The notes beneath the pieces are model-generated. The model saw only the letters and a list, made by a program, of their open reading frames with translations. It was not told the origin of the DNA and did no database searches. Position numbers and translations under genes: made by a program. Below, one piece after another: positions 36,259-47,825 of a stretch of 64,000 bases of DNA (its first letter is position 1; every line of letters starts with the position of its first letter). The stretch is taken from assembly GCA_001600415.1 (NCBI GenBank), contig BCJX01000003.1:1311664-1375663 (forward strand), given 5' to 3'. Origin of the DNA: Pascua guehoae. Its lineage: Eukaryota > Basidiomycota > Tremellomycetes > Trichosporonales > Trichosporonaceae.

Positions 36259-38135
36259 CATGGCCACTCTGGTCGCGAACAACACTGCAACAGAAGCCGA
36301 CCATCAGAGCTTCAGAACTAACTTGAGCCTGTCAGAGCCATAACACCTGTCTCGACGCTGTCGGCATGATAACGCGGGACCCACACATCGCCAGGGAAGA
36401 TGTTTGGTATAGTTTGGAGTAGTACGCACGAGCACATTGCTGACAGAATGCACGTCCCAACCGGCGCGTCCATCGTGGCCCAATTGCGCAATTGCCGAGG
36501 ACAAGGGTCTTCTGGTTTAGGTTGCTGGAATCAAGCAACTGCTTTGCCGCCCGGCAGTCCATGAGAAGCATGTACTCCTTCCCGGGCCGGGAACTGACGG
36601 GGACATGATACATCTAGCGGCGGGGAAGGGGGAGATGTCGACGAGCATTGACGAGTTGGCAGGTACAATGGGGGTGGGAAACGGGGTATGCTGAAAGCTG
36701 GGCTGGTGTCGCCCAAAAATTGGCTCTTTGCTCATCGGTCCCCCAGATCCCTCTGCTGCGCGCCACACGGGCGCTCCCGCAAAGGATTCGATACCGGCGC
36801 TAGCATTCGTGCCGAGAGGTTTTGGCTGTGGCTAGGACTGCAGGTGACGAGAGTATAAGGGACTTGTACCCGCGACGCATGCCAAGCTGAATAGGCATGA
36901 ATGGTTTTACAGCAGACGCGATATCGCTTGTCCTTGACGAGCCTGGAAGAGTCGACCTTGGGGTTTGCTCTGGAATGTTGACAATTGACCCGCCATTAGG
37001 CCTTCCATTATACATGGGTACGCTCTATCAGCTACAGTATTCTGTCGGTCCTTCGGTTTGCACAAGGCCAATTCTGTGCATCACATTGTGTATGGCCATG
37101 GTGACAGACGGATGAGCACCTGCTCGAGGACAAAACTTCACTGTCAGGCACGAGCTATATTCGACGCGTCACGTCCAATTCCGTCCCTGCATGTGGCAAG
37201 GCGGTGACGGCCATCAGCACCCCATAACCTGGGGATGTCGCGCACAGACCTTGGTGAGTTGCTTTTGGCTTCAGATTGGAAGACCGATTTAGTTTTCGAC
37301 TCGTCGGCGCGTCGGCTGTGTCTTTGGCTTCGGACGACATTTCGGACGCCTTTCCCCCAACTCGTTGACGACGTCCGTGACATGTGGCACCCCATTGGAC
37401 ATTGGCAGGTTGTGTTCAGAACTTCATTTGAGGTTAACACAAACCCTGTGTACATACAAGCTCTGCCCAGCGAGCAACTACCCATCGCCAAGGGATCCAG
37501 GAACGCCACGTCAGGCATGCGAAACTCCCCCTCCTTGTGGTCTCAGCGCAGCCAACAGAAGGTTTAAAAGCCCGCCCACACACAATAGCGAAACCGACAT
37601 GCGGCTGCATTCCCTTTCTGCCCGTCGGTAATGGCGGCGGCTCGGCCCCCTGTTCAGCATGGTATGGCCAATTGTCGGCATTAGTGGTGGCAAGCTTGCA
37701 CCTGTGATGCAGATGTAGCCGCGGCTGTACCAAGTAGTCGCCGAATAGCCATCATGTGAAAAAGACGCCCCTTGCCACACTCGTCGTGATCCCTTCTAAG
37801 ATCGAGTGGATACGTACAGTATTTAGTTAGTCATAACAATGGTACTGCAGCCGAAAGGAACCTCCGATTGAGGCGGGTGAACGCTGATATTGTCCTACGC
37901 GCAGTCAACCCCGTTCGTCATCCATGGATGAGGTAGGGTATATACAATACTCACTCTCCTACTCGTGGCAGGGCGCTGCTCTAGCTGAGCTGCTGACGAA
38001 CTGGCTATGAGGTTCCACTGGGGAGCTGAGGTGGTCGTTTGATGTGTTTCCAGCATTCTCACCACCTTTCTTCTGCAACTCGAGTCTTCCACGCCATGCA
38101 TTTTGACGCCGTCCTCTTCGTCACACACTGACAGG

Positions 38136-38197
<62 letters not shown>

Positions 38198-38578
38198 CCG
38201 GTTGTTTTCCTTCCTTCCTTCCTTTGTTGTTTTCCTTCCTGCGCCTTCCTCGCAACCTGGGCGCACGGTTAAAACGTATTACTCACACCCTTCCTCGTTT
38301 CTCATTGTACTCATCCTTGCTCACTTCCCTCTTCAACACTACTCCACCCTCAGCATCCACCAGCAGAAGTTCAGTAGTATCTTGTACAGCCAACCCCCCC
38401 TACCTCCTCCCCAACACCCCTCCCAATCGCCTCCCCTCTTCGTCCTTTGCAATACGAGGACCGTGTGCCGCTTCCCCGCAAAGTGGCAACTTCCTCACAG
38501 ACCATTCGCCGAGGCAAGAGCGATTCCCCACTCGAACAGTTCGAGGGTGGTAACCTTGCTCCACTGCTCAGCTACAAC
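36259..38578. other. Intergenic region before the RdRP gene
   Basis: About 2.3 kb with no gene I can support. It includes a (CA)n tract (listed separately) and a TTCC tract at about 38208-38224. The 38270-38460 stretch is CT-rich and may be the RdRP leader. The reading frame of RdRP exon 1 stays open upstream to about 38447 without an ATG, so an earlier exon cannot be excluded. Confidence 0.4.
38139..38194. repeat. (CA)n microsatellite
   Basis: A perfect CA dinucleotide tract of about 28 units, followed by short TTCC repeats. Confidence 0.95.
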
Positions 38579-41500
38579 ATGTTGAGGAATGGCATTAACG
38601 GTATGGGGAACGGCGGGAATGGTGGCCGCTATGGACGTCGTGGCTACCGGTCACAGACAAGGTCTTCCTCCAACTCACCGACCACTACCATGACCCCGAA
38701 CTCCTCTCTGGACAGCCTGGAAAGCAACAACGACTGGAAGAGGTCGGCTACAGAGTTCAAGTTTACACCTGAAGCGATGGCTCTTGGCTCTCTCACGGGC
38801 CACACGTTCACTCCAGTAAGCTGTGCACGGTGGTTGTTGGCTTACGTCGCAGATGCTCCGAGGCCCATGCAAGCTGGTTCCTGATCACAGGAAGCCGAAG
38901 GCGCCCTTCCTCGCATTCGATGTGAAGCGTGAGCTTCTTGTCATGTACAACGCCTTCGACTTGATTGCGCAGCTTCCTCCGGCTCTGCAGCCACTAGACG
39001 CAGAGTTGCCGTTCTGTGACATTGCCTCTGGGGGGATCCGAATTGTTGAGGCCCCGCAGAGCAATGGTAGAGTCGTCACCACAGTTACGGTAACCTTTCG
39101 CCGCCCTCCACGCTTCTATACGCGCTTTGAGCAGAGTATCTTGCAGCTCAGCACAGGAGTAAAGACAGTGTACCGCCGGCGTGCCACAGCCATGGACTTC
39201 ACGACTTCCTCGATCGTAGGTGCCCTCACGTGGGAAGGCGCTGACCTGCCAGCATGAGAAGAATGCAGGTGTCCTCAAGCCAATTCCTGAAGGCCCGTGC
39301 GCCCTGGTGCGTGCAGTCCCCTCTTTGTCCTTCCTCGCGTTCAGGCCTTACTTTTCTAACCTGCAGCCAACCTACTGGAATGCATTTCGGTGGACGCTGG
39401 CCCTCAACCAGATTGACACCGCACGGCTACGGGCCTGTGTGCACAAGCTCAGTCTCCTGAACAGGGAGAATCCCGATCGAAAGCTTCTGTCGACGAGTGC
39501 TCGAGGCGTGACTGACTGTGCCCCGAGGGATATTGAGGAATGGTTCCCCCCAAACCTGTCTCGCATCCCGTTCGCTACGCGCACGTTGGTCGAGGGTCTG
39601 ATCGGTAATGGCATCCTCCGACCCATGGATGCGTCGGCTCTCCTTGAGGCGCTCAACAATCATGCACGGTCGTCGCGGCTTAGGCAGCTAGTCTTGGAGG
39701 ACCTCTTCACCGAAGAGCGAATCCGGTACCCAGAGAAGCTTGTCAAAGGTACGGTACCCGTTAGCGCACGGAGAACGATAGCTGATACTACCAGCCCGTG
39801 CCCATCGACTTCGCCACGCAAAGGTCCATATTGCTGAGCACATTGTCATGATTCGCACTGTCCAAGTAACTCCGACTCGCGTGCTCGTCGGCCCACCTCA
39901 GATTGAGACCAGCAACAGCGTCACTAGGCGCTACAAGAACAAACTTGACGCCATTATTCGCGTTCAGTTTGCGGACGAAGGTGACCGCTTGCATGTGAGT
40001 GGAGAAAGGTAACCTCGCTCACTTCAGATCCTCGACTATACCAAACAAGCCGACCAAATACTTCCTTCAGTTGGGCTGATGGCGAGGGTCCGCAGGGCAC
40101 TTCAGCATGGTGTTGAAGTCGGAGGGAAACGATATTACCCGGTAGCATCGTCTTCATCGCAGCAGAAGTCAGTTCTCTTAAGCAGATAGGAACTGACAAC
40201 AGGGACCATTCGATTTGGTTTATGGACCACACCGCTATTGACCGCTACGAGCTGTCAAACTGGATGGGCAGGGTGAAAGAAACAGTGGTGGCAAAATACT
40301 CTGCCCGGATGGGACTCGTGAGTGGCCGAAAGTAGACAAACTTGACTCACACGCAGCCCTTCAGCTCCAGCCGACTCGTCGATGTCCAGATCAAGAAGGG
40401 CAAGCGCCCCGACATCGAGCCGCATGGAGAATGCTTTACCGACGGCTGCTCGATCGCTGGCCAGGCAATCATGAAGGCGGCCGCTCTGGCCCTGGACATC
40501 AAGAAGGGCATTGACCTCGATCCTTCTGCAATCCAGTTCCGTCTTGGGTACGTTTTGAGGCATGTTCTCCGCTGACTCGCAAGTGGCGCCAAAGGTGTAC
40601 TTTCATGCTGGCCAGATCTTGTTCTTGACCACGAGGTTCTGCTTCGTCCCTCTCAGGTCAAGTTTGACAGCAAACTCCAAGAGCTCAACGTTATCAGGGT
40701 GGGTGACAGTCGTAGGAGGTAATACTCACCCACACAGGTAGCAAAGTACCAAACAGCCTTCCTTAACCGGCAATTCATCATGATCATGTCCGCCAACAAT
40801 GTCCCCGACCAGCTCTTCCTCGACCTGTTCGCGGAAGCTGTGTCACACATCAAGGGTATGCGCGAACGCGTTTCGGCAGGGTATCTGGGTGCCAAGGACC
40901 TTGAGCTCATTAAACGCTACACTGAGGTCAGTTTTTCATATCCCACACCCTTCAGGAAGGTCTAACCACCAGTTCCCACTGAAGAAGTTGATCGAGAGTG
41001 GGTTCCACAAGAACCCCATTGTGCAAGACATTTGTCGCCTCATCGAAATTCGCACACTCCAGGACCTCAAGTGGCGGGGCCGCATCAATGTCAAGGATGG
41101 CGTCTATGTATTCGGTTAGTACCCGAGGCTACTACCGCTGACAACAGGCATTGCCGACGAGCTTCAGGTTCTTGCCGAGGGCGAGATCTTCTGCCAGTAC
41201 CAGGAGGATGAGGATCACGAACCCGTCATCGTCACTGGCGAAGTTCTGGTGTGCCGTGCCCCTGCGTTGCACCCGGGTGATGTTCGCAGGGCGCGTGCTG
41301 TTGACCACCCAGAGTTACACCATCTTAGGAATGTCGTCGTCTTCAGTACCCGAGGCAGTCGTCCGCTTCCTAATATGTGAGCTACGCTCAAATGGGGTGA
41401 AGCTCACGGCAGGCTTGGTGGTGGTGATTTAGATGGTGACGGTGAGCTAGAAGACGGCGTACCGCAGCTGACACCAGACTATACCATTATCTGGGACCAG

Positions 41501-42745
41501 CGCTTTGTGAAGCCATTCAAAGAGTACGAGCCCATGGATTACAGCGCCCCCAAGCCGTTGAAGGTCGACCACGTCACGCAGGTAGACCTGAACGAGGTAG
41601 GACAGCTTAGTGAACAACTACTGACAGCAGAACTTTGTCCAGTACATTCTGGTAGGTCTTTGCTTTTTTTGACGTAGACCTAACCCCAGAACGACATTCT
41701 CGGCCAAGTGGACAATGCACACCTTGCATGGTCAGACGCGAAGGATCCGTTTGATCCCGTGTGCCTCAGGCTGTCGGAGACACATAGCGTAGGTGCAAGT
41801 ACGATTGCAGCGCTGACTCGCAGATGGCGTAAGCTGATCGGATACTCCGCGGAAGTATCAGCTGACAACTCCCAGGGTTGACTTTGCAAAGAGTATGTAG
41901 TCGAAAGGTAGTCACTAACCCCCAGCCGGCCAAGCCGCGACGCTGGACCCCGAAGACGTGCCCAAACACTGGCCCGACTTTATGGGCAAGGTAAGCTCAG
42001 GAGTGTCAATCTGAACGCGGAGCTCACACCTCAGCCGCAGCAACACTCGTACATGAGCGAGAAGGTCCTCGGACAGATTTTCCGCATGGTAGCTATGATT
42101 GCTCGACCATTCAGCTAACCACAGGTGGACGACGAGCCCTTCTACCAACCCTACGACCTCTACCAGATGGGCTACCCGGTAGACGCGTGTCTCCAGGCGC
42201 GCCATCTCCCATTGTTCCCGGACCTGCTCCTCCCTCTGGCGCAGGTGCAGAAGAACTACGAGCACAATCTCCAAGCGACGATGCGCCGGTTCCGCGTGCA
42301 AGAGGTCGAGCTCGTGGCCGGCATCGCAGTCCAGAACAAGCAGCGCAAGCGGTCGCGAGAGCTACACCACCTTCGCGTGAGCTCCACCTTCTGGGTCGTC
42401 GAGCTGACAACAGGAACCGCTCGAGGACTCGCTCAAGTGCCACGTCCTCACGGCGCGCGAGTCGGCGCTCGCCACCGCCCACGTCGTCGGGCTGGGTGTG
42501 CCCGGGTACACGATGGCGCAGGTCGTCGCGTGGCACGCGTATGCGCTCACCTACCACAAGGTGGTGATTGAGGCGCAGGAGAGGGAGGACCTTGCCTCCG
42601 TGTGGGGAGGACAGGGGACAGACGATGAGAGGGAGCAGTTCCGTCCAAGGTGGGTTAGAAGGCGGTCGAGAAGCTAACCCTCAGGCGTATGGTGAGCTTT
42701 GCGTGGGTGTTTTGGGAGGAGCTGGTCGAGATTGTGAGCATGTGA
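38579..42745 (+). CDS. RDP1: RNA-dependent RNA polymerase of the RNAi pathway
   Basis: The enzyme makes double-stranded RNA from single-stranded templates to feed Dicer/Argonaute silencing, as QDE-1 and Rdp1 do. I place 22 exons: 38579-38815, 38853-39215, 39253-39306, 39367-39748, 39795-39994, 40028-40167, 40203-40317, 40357-40547, 40584-40698, 40738-40926, 40973-41114, 41148-41376, 41413-41596, 41631-41651, 41690-41788, 41824-41828, 41876-41892, 41926-41990, 42035-42088, 42125-42376, 42414-42649 and 42685-42745; total 1116 aa. Family motifs: FRLGGAKGVLSCWPDL, LRPSQVKFDS, APALHPGDVRRARAVDHPEL, RNVVVFSTRGSRPLPNM, the catalytic GGGDLDGD (Asp 791, 793, 795), EDL/DLNENFVQYILND, and HSMAVDFAKTGQ built from three tiny exons. 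The C-terminus RMVSFAWVFWEELVEI is typical. Intron 39307-39366 is 3n and stop-free; 40548-40583 ends in AAG. The start is the first in-frame ATG. Confidence 0.93.
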
Positions 42746-43233
42746 GGTTGGCGAGATTAGGCCTCGAGAGAATCATACGAGATACATTAGCCTCAGCCGA
42801 GAGAATTGTCGTGACCATGTGATGTACAATAGCATCCGAGTCTGTATGGTGGCCACACGAGTGAGCTTATGGCCATGAGCTCTGTAGATGTCCCAGGTAA
42901 GTCACTTGCGCATCGCCCTGCACGCAGATGCTGGGACTGAAGTCAAGTATTCTGCGCGGAGGGCATAAACGGCCTGGTGGGCATCGTGTGCGAGAACGCA
43001 CAAGGCCGGCGACACCACAAAGCACAACACACACAACAACAAGAACTGCGGTGCATCAAGGACGTAAGGATCGTGTATCTCATTCAAGTATCAGGCGACG
43101 TTAGTTGCCAGTCTATCCGTGCTGTTCTCGGCAGGTCAAATCCCCAGCCCAACGCTGGAGATCCAGAATGGTGAAAGGGAGAGAGGGGGCGTGTTCGGAT
43201 GCTGGGAGGCAGGTTTCCTGGCCCAAGCCGCAA
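42746..43233. other. Convergent 3' intergenic region
   Basis: The 3' ends of the RdRP and coiled-coil genes face each other across 488 bp. I see no further gene. Confidence 0.4.
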
Positions 43234-44728
43234 CTAGACCCCACTAGCCCTCGCCATAATGTCCCTGCGCATCACCTCGAGCCGTTCCCGAGCCGCCTGG
43301 AGGTCGGCACCCGCCACACTCGCCTGGTGAGACGTGCTCGCGAGACGTGCCTGTGACTCGTTGACGATGGCGCGGAGCGACTGCTGGCACTTGTCGAGAT
43401 GGGCGGCGGCGGCCATGATCTTGTCGTGGAACGCGGCGTCGGTGTAGAGATTGTCGAAGTAGACGTCGGTCCAGATGTCGCTGGGGTTAGCTGATCGAAG
43501 TGGGTAAAGGGAGAATGTCGGGGGGGNGGGGGGGGGGGACAGGAGAAGCATAGTGGGGGAGGGGACGCAGGGACGAGGAGTGAGGAAAGGCATGTGTGGG
43601 AGAGCGCAGAGGCATAGGAGGGGAGGTAGAGCAGTGGTTGGCGTGGAAATGATTGAAGCAGCGCAGTGAAGAAAGCAAGGCTGTCCCAGTGGGGCGCAGA
43701 GCAGTGTGCGCGTGGCCTTCTGCAGTAGACGACACTGTCACCAGACTCACCCCTTTGGGAAGACGACAGTCTGCATGCCGGGCAAACCCGGCGCGAGTGT
43801 CTGTGCCTGCGCAACCATCATCTGGGCCTGGTCGACGACGCGCTGTGCCTCTGCGAGCTCATGGCGCTCCATCATGTCGTCGAGGTCGTTGCCCCCGTTC
43901 AAGTCCATGGTCGAGTAGGCCTCGGCCTGGGTTGGGTGTCAGCCCCTGTACGGCCCCGCACACCCCAGCGCGTACGTACATTCCTGACGGCCTTGACAGC
44001 CTTCTTCATCGTCGTCTCGGCCTGTTCGACGAGGGCGAATGCGCGTTTCTCGCACGTGATGGCCGTTTGGACCTGGCGTGAGCTCGCACAGACTCTAGCG
44101 CTTACTTGGTCATAGCGGGCTGCGGCCACATGGACAGCCTGCTCTGCCGCGTCCTCTTCGGGGTGCGACGGCGTGGGTCCGTCAAAGACACGCCGGTAGA
44201 GGTCGTCGAGCTGCGCGCGCAGCCTAGTGTGCTGGGCAACGAAGGGCTCGAGATCGCGCACCTGCCGCTCGAGCTCGGCGACCTGTACTTGGAGCGCGGC
44301 CATGCGGTTCTCGCACGCCTTTTCGCCCGCGCGCGCCTGGAGGAATCGCCTTTCTTCGTCTTCTTCCCGGCTCACCTGCCGCTCCTTGTGCGACCGCGGG
44401 TGCTTCAGCTTGCCCAGCAGCCGGAGTGTGGTGCGCTCCTTGACGTCCCGCCACGACTTGAAGTCCTTCTCGCTGAGGTCAGTGTCGCCGAAGCAAAGGG
44501 AGTATGGGCATACGTCGCGGCCTTCATGTGGCGCAGCTTTTGCGTCTCGTCAGACAGCTCGCGCTGCGTCGCGCCTAGCTGCTGCTGGATCTGTGCCATT
44601 GTCGGCGGGGCATAGTCGAGCGCGTGCAGCGATTGCAGCAGATCGCGGTGCTAAGCGTCAGTGAGGGTCGGGGACAGGGGGAAGGCGAGGCTCACAGCTG
44701 CTGCGTGCTTGTTGACTGGGTCTGCCAT
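43234..44728 (-). CDS. Coiled-coil protein of unknown function, 350 aa
   Basis: Exons (minus) 44696-44728, 44514-44650, 44106-44472, 43980-44072, 43751-43926 and 43234-43480 join in frame. I do not recognise the family. The product starts MADPVNKHAAAHRDLLQSLH and is mostly helical: IQQQLGATQRELSDETQKLR, KDFKSWRDVKERTTLRLLGK, a heptad-rich block (CENRMAALQVQVAELERQV), ITCEKRAFALVEQAETTMKK, and a conserved-looking end DIWTDVYFDNLYTDAAFHDK followed by another helix. No membrane segment or signal peptide. The overall pattern suggests a cytosolic scaffold or membrane-coat-like protein. Intron 5 (43481-43750) is 270 nt, with one N in a G run at 43527. A copy of its promoter and first exon lies at 47590-47825. 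Confidence 0.75.
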
Positions 44729-44970
44729 TGGATCGGTCTGAAATGGGGTGATTTACAAACGTCCACTTCGTCGCGCAAGTAGTTAGTGTGGTCAAGTTGT
44801 CTCCTGTACGCTGTGGGTGTGTACGGGGTGTGTTGGTTGTGTCTGTGCGTCATCTTTGTTTTCGATCATCGGTGCCCCATTCAGGGAAATGTGAAGGTGG
44901 ATTACCTAAGATCAAGCTATAAAGAAGCATGCATTTTTGGTACCAGGTGGGTTAAGCTTTTGGCGCGAGT
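44710..44970. repeat. Promoter segment duplicated at 47610-47825
   Basis: This segment covers the first codons and upstream region of the coiled-coil gene. It shares several collinear blocks with 47610-47825, including TTGACTGGGTCTGCCATTGG, TGTTTTCGATC, GGATTACCTAAG and GCGCGAGT, with intervening sequence diverged. The two copies are in direct orientation and flank the amine oxidase gene. Confidence 0.7.
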
Positions 44971-45522
44971 TCGAGAACAGCTCCGCCTCGGCGTGAGGTT
45001 ACGGTAACGAGCCACTCGCGCTACATCGCCGGCCTCTTGACGGCGTCTAGACGGCTTCAAGATGACCTCTTGACGCCCCAACAAGTTGTGTGTTTCTCCC
45101 CCAGTCATGATCGTTTTTGGATCTACAAGGCTGGTTGCAGTCTGAGATCACGAAAGTTCTCCGGTTGTTGTCTTGCCGCCAGCCAAGGGGCACGGACATG
45201 GAGTAAACCTCCGGTGCATCAGCATGGATCGGAACTGGGAGATAGAGTAAGCTCTCGGCATCCTTGCATCGACATGAGTCAGTCACGTGGAGATGGAACA
45301 GCTCTCCGACGCATCAACATCATTCACGCCCAGTACGCGGCAACCGACGGTGCTTCACCGCCTCCAGCCCCATCGTTTGCTCTGCTGGGGTTATAGTTTG
45401 CGGTAGATTGCATGCAATCTTGGCGTTTCCCACCGTGTGACGTGTCGCAGACATCTCACACGCAAGTGAACAGGCTCCCAAAACAGGCTCCCAAAACTTG
45501 CTGCTGAGACATTCTCACCACT

Positions 45523-45530
45523 ATATATAG
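45523..45530 (+). promoter_or_regulatory. TATA box of the amine oxidase gene
   Basis: TATATATA sits about 130 bp before the ATG at 45659, preceded by a direct repeat of CAGGCTCCCAAAAC at 45470-45498 that could be a regulatory element. The 44971-45522 stretch otherwise shows no gene. Confidence 0.55.
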
Positions 45531-45658
45531 GCAAGCAAATGTAAGCAGTCCTTCTCCAGCAGCAATCATTGCGGTCACCTCTCCATCATAACACTCACCA
45601 TCGCACACCCACCATCGCCACCACCACCCTCCACCACAAGCACGCACAACAATCTACC

Positions 45659-47279
45659 ATGGGCCGCACTGACGTCATCATCATCGGCGCTGGCCTCTCT
45701 GGCCTTTCTGCCGCACGCAAGCTGCACGAAGCTGGCAAGACGGTCGTTGTTCTCGAGGCGCGTGACCGCGTCGGCGGCAAGACGCTGAGCATCAAAAGCA
45801 AGTCTGGGGGCAATATCGAGCTTGGCGCGGCGTGGATCAACGAACACACCCAGCCCACCGTCACCGCGCTCGCGCGTGAGGCTAGCAACCCCTTCTATGA
45901 GCAGATTATCGATGGCACGGCCGTTTCGTTTGACAGCAAGACGGGTGCGCGGGATATTAGCAAAGGTGGGTGGGTCTGTGACTGTCCTAGGACATTGGGC
46001 GTACAATACCGTATGCGGGAGAGGCCACTTGCTGTCTGACAATGGTTGCATGTCAACCCATGCCCTTTTGTCACCTATGCATGGGTCCCCAATGCTGACA
46101 GACAGACGGCCAAGAGGAAACCCCCGAGGGGCCCCTCGGCGATGCCATTGCCAAGATGGACCAACTGGCGGACTCGGTCGACCTCGACGACATTTCACGT
46201 ACTCCGAACGCCGAAGCACTTGATGCAATCTCGTTCTTCACTTGGTGCCGTGAGCAGGGCATGGACGCCGAGGCGGTGAGGCTGTATGTCGAGACGATCA
46301 TTACCGCCATCCTCGGTTGCGGTACCCGAGAGGTTTCCTTTCTGTGTCTTCTACACTATCTCAAGTGCGCCGGTACGTACTGTGCCGTATACTGCCATCC
46401 AATGCCGAGTAAACCGACAGCTGACACCCAGGTGGATGGGCAGCAGTGGTCCTCAACACCAACAAGGGCGGCCAGTACCAGCGTACGCGAAACGGCAACC
46501 AGTCAATGGCGACCTATCTCGCCTCGCTCCTGCCCAAGGGGAGCGTCAAGCTCTCCCACGCCGTCGACAAGGTAACACGCACCTCGGACAGCGTCGTCGT
46601 ACACACCGACAATGGGAGCTCGTTCACTGCGGATGCGGCGATCCTGGCCGCCCCGCCCCCGCTGTACCAAAAGATACGCTTCGACCCGCCCCTGCCGACC
46701 CTGCAGCGGCAGGCGATTGAGCGGTCGTTTATCGGCTACTATTCAAAGTGCGTGCTCGTCTACGACCGGCCGTGGTGGTACGAGGACGGCGGGCACACGG
46801 GCCTGGCCGCGCTTCCAAACGGCCACGTCGGGTCCGTGTTCGACACGTCGGATGGCATCTACGCAAAGGGCCTCGACAACCGAGGCATGGCCCCAAGGCA
46901 ATACAGCCTCACCTGCTTTTTGACCGCCAGCAGTGGCCGCAAGTGGAGTGCCCTGAGCAAGGACGAGCGACGGGCCACCGCGATTCGCGAGGTGCGCGAG
47001 GTGTTTGACAACAAGGCCGCCGAACACCCAGTCGAGGTCCATGAAATGGAGTGGGTGCACGAGGAGTGGAGCCGGGGCGCTCCCGCTGCCGTCTACCCCC
47101 CCGGGCAGTTCCTCGCCCTCCAAGCTGCGCAGGGTAAGCCCGACGACCGCCTCTTCTTTGCAGGTACCGACAACTCGCCGTCGTGGAGGGGTTATATGGA
47201 AGGGGCCATCATTGCTGGTCACAATGCGGCTGCCCAGGCCATTGCGTGGCTCGACAAGGGGAAGGGCGCCGCCAAGTAG
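45659..47279 (+). CDS. FAD-dependent amine oxidase (monoamine oxidase-like)
   Basis: The enzyme oxidatively deaminates amines, using FAD and releasing aldehyde, ammonia and hydrogen peroxide; the substrate cannot be read from sequence. Exons 45659-45965, 46106-46372 and 46432-47279 give 473 aa, normal for the family. The N-terminal dinucleotide-binding motif is VIIIGAGLSGLSAARKLHEA, followed by VVLEARDRVGGK; a substrate-side motif LGAAWINEHTQPTV follows. The C-terminal FAD signature is FFAGTDNSPSWRGYMEGAII. No Cys occupies the covalent-flavin position of animal MAO, so FAD is probably non-covalent. No signal peptide or terminal SKL is present. A TATA box and upstream direct repeats suggest regulated, perhaps nitrogen-responsive, expression (inference). 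Confidence 0.9.
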
Positions 47280-47589
47280 TACCGTTATGTAGGGCGCGAG
47301 TCCTGGTTCAGTGTATGTAAGTAAAGTTCGCAATTCAGCCAAGTTCCGTCAGAGACCGGCACGCAAGCACCATCGGGCTAGAAGTTTTCCGCCGCTCTTC
47401 TCGCCGGTGCCAGCTCACTGAGGCATATACATATGTTGCAGTCCCCATTCGGTGCAGCTTTAGCGTTTTGTCCGATACGTCGGTCTGCGTCGTGGCCGCG
47501 AGTGCTGGATCTGGGCCGGCGTATCCTCAAGCGCAGGGAGAGACTGCACCAGTGCGGTGCTGCGTGACAGTCAGCGCGAGAGTTATCCG

Positions 47590-47825
47590 AAGCGCACCGC
47601 TACTGCGGGCCTGTTGACTGGGTCAGCCATTGGTGTCTGAGGTGAGTGATTTATAAATGCCGACTCGGGTGGCACCATTGCCCTCGTAGTGTTGACGACG
47701 TCTGCTTTGTGTATCACAAGTGACTGGATGTCTGTATGTTTTCGATCTCTCGGTGGCCCGGTCCGGAAACGCATATGGATTACCTAAGGCCTTTGTTGGC
47801 CCGTTTAGCTTTAGCGCGAGTGCAG
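47590..47825 (-). pseudogene. Truncated copy of the coiled-coil gene promoter and exon 1
   Basis: On the minus strand an ATG at about 47632 begins MADPVNRPAVAV, matching MADPVNKHAAA of the gene at 44728, and is preceded by a promoter that aligns in blocks with 44710-44970. The frame then ends and no later exon is present, so this is a 5' gene fragment. It lies just downstream of the amine oxidase gene, which is therefore bracketed by the two copies. Confidence 0.65.

Noticed and set aside
37235..37567. A 110-codon plus-strand frame in the RdRP upstream region
   Set aside because: It overlaps an equally long minus-strand frame, has no splice or leader context, and I recognise no motif in it.
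42179..42244. Possible 66-nt stop-free intron in the RdRP gene
   Set aside because: The donor GTAGAC is weak and the encoded segment reads acceptably as exon; left in the coding sequence, though not excluded.
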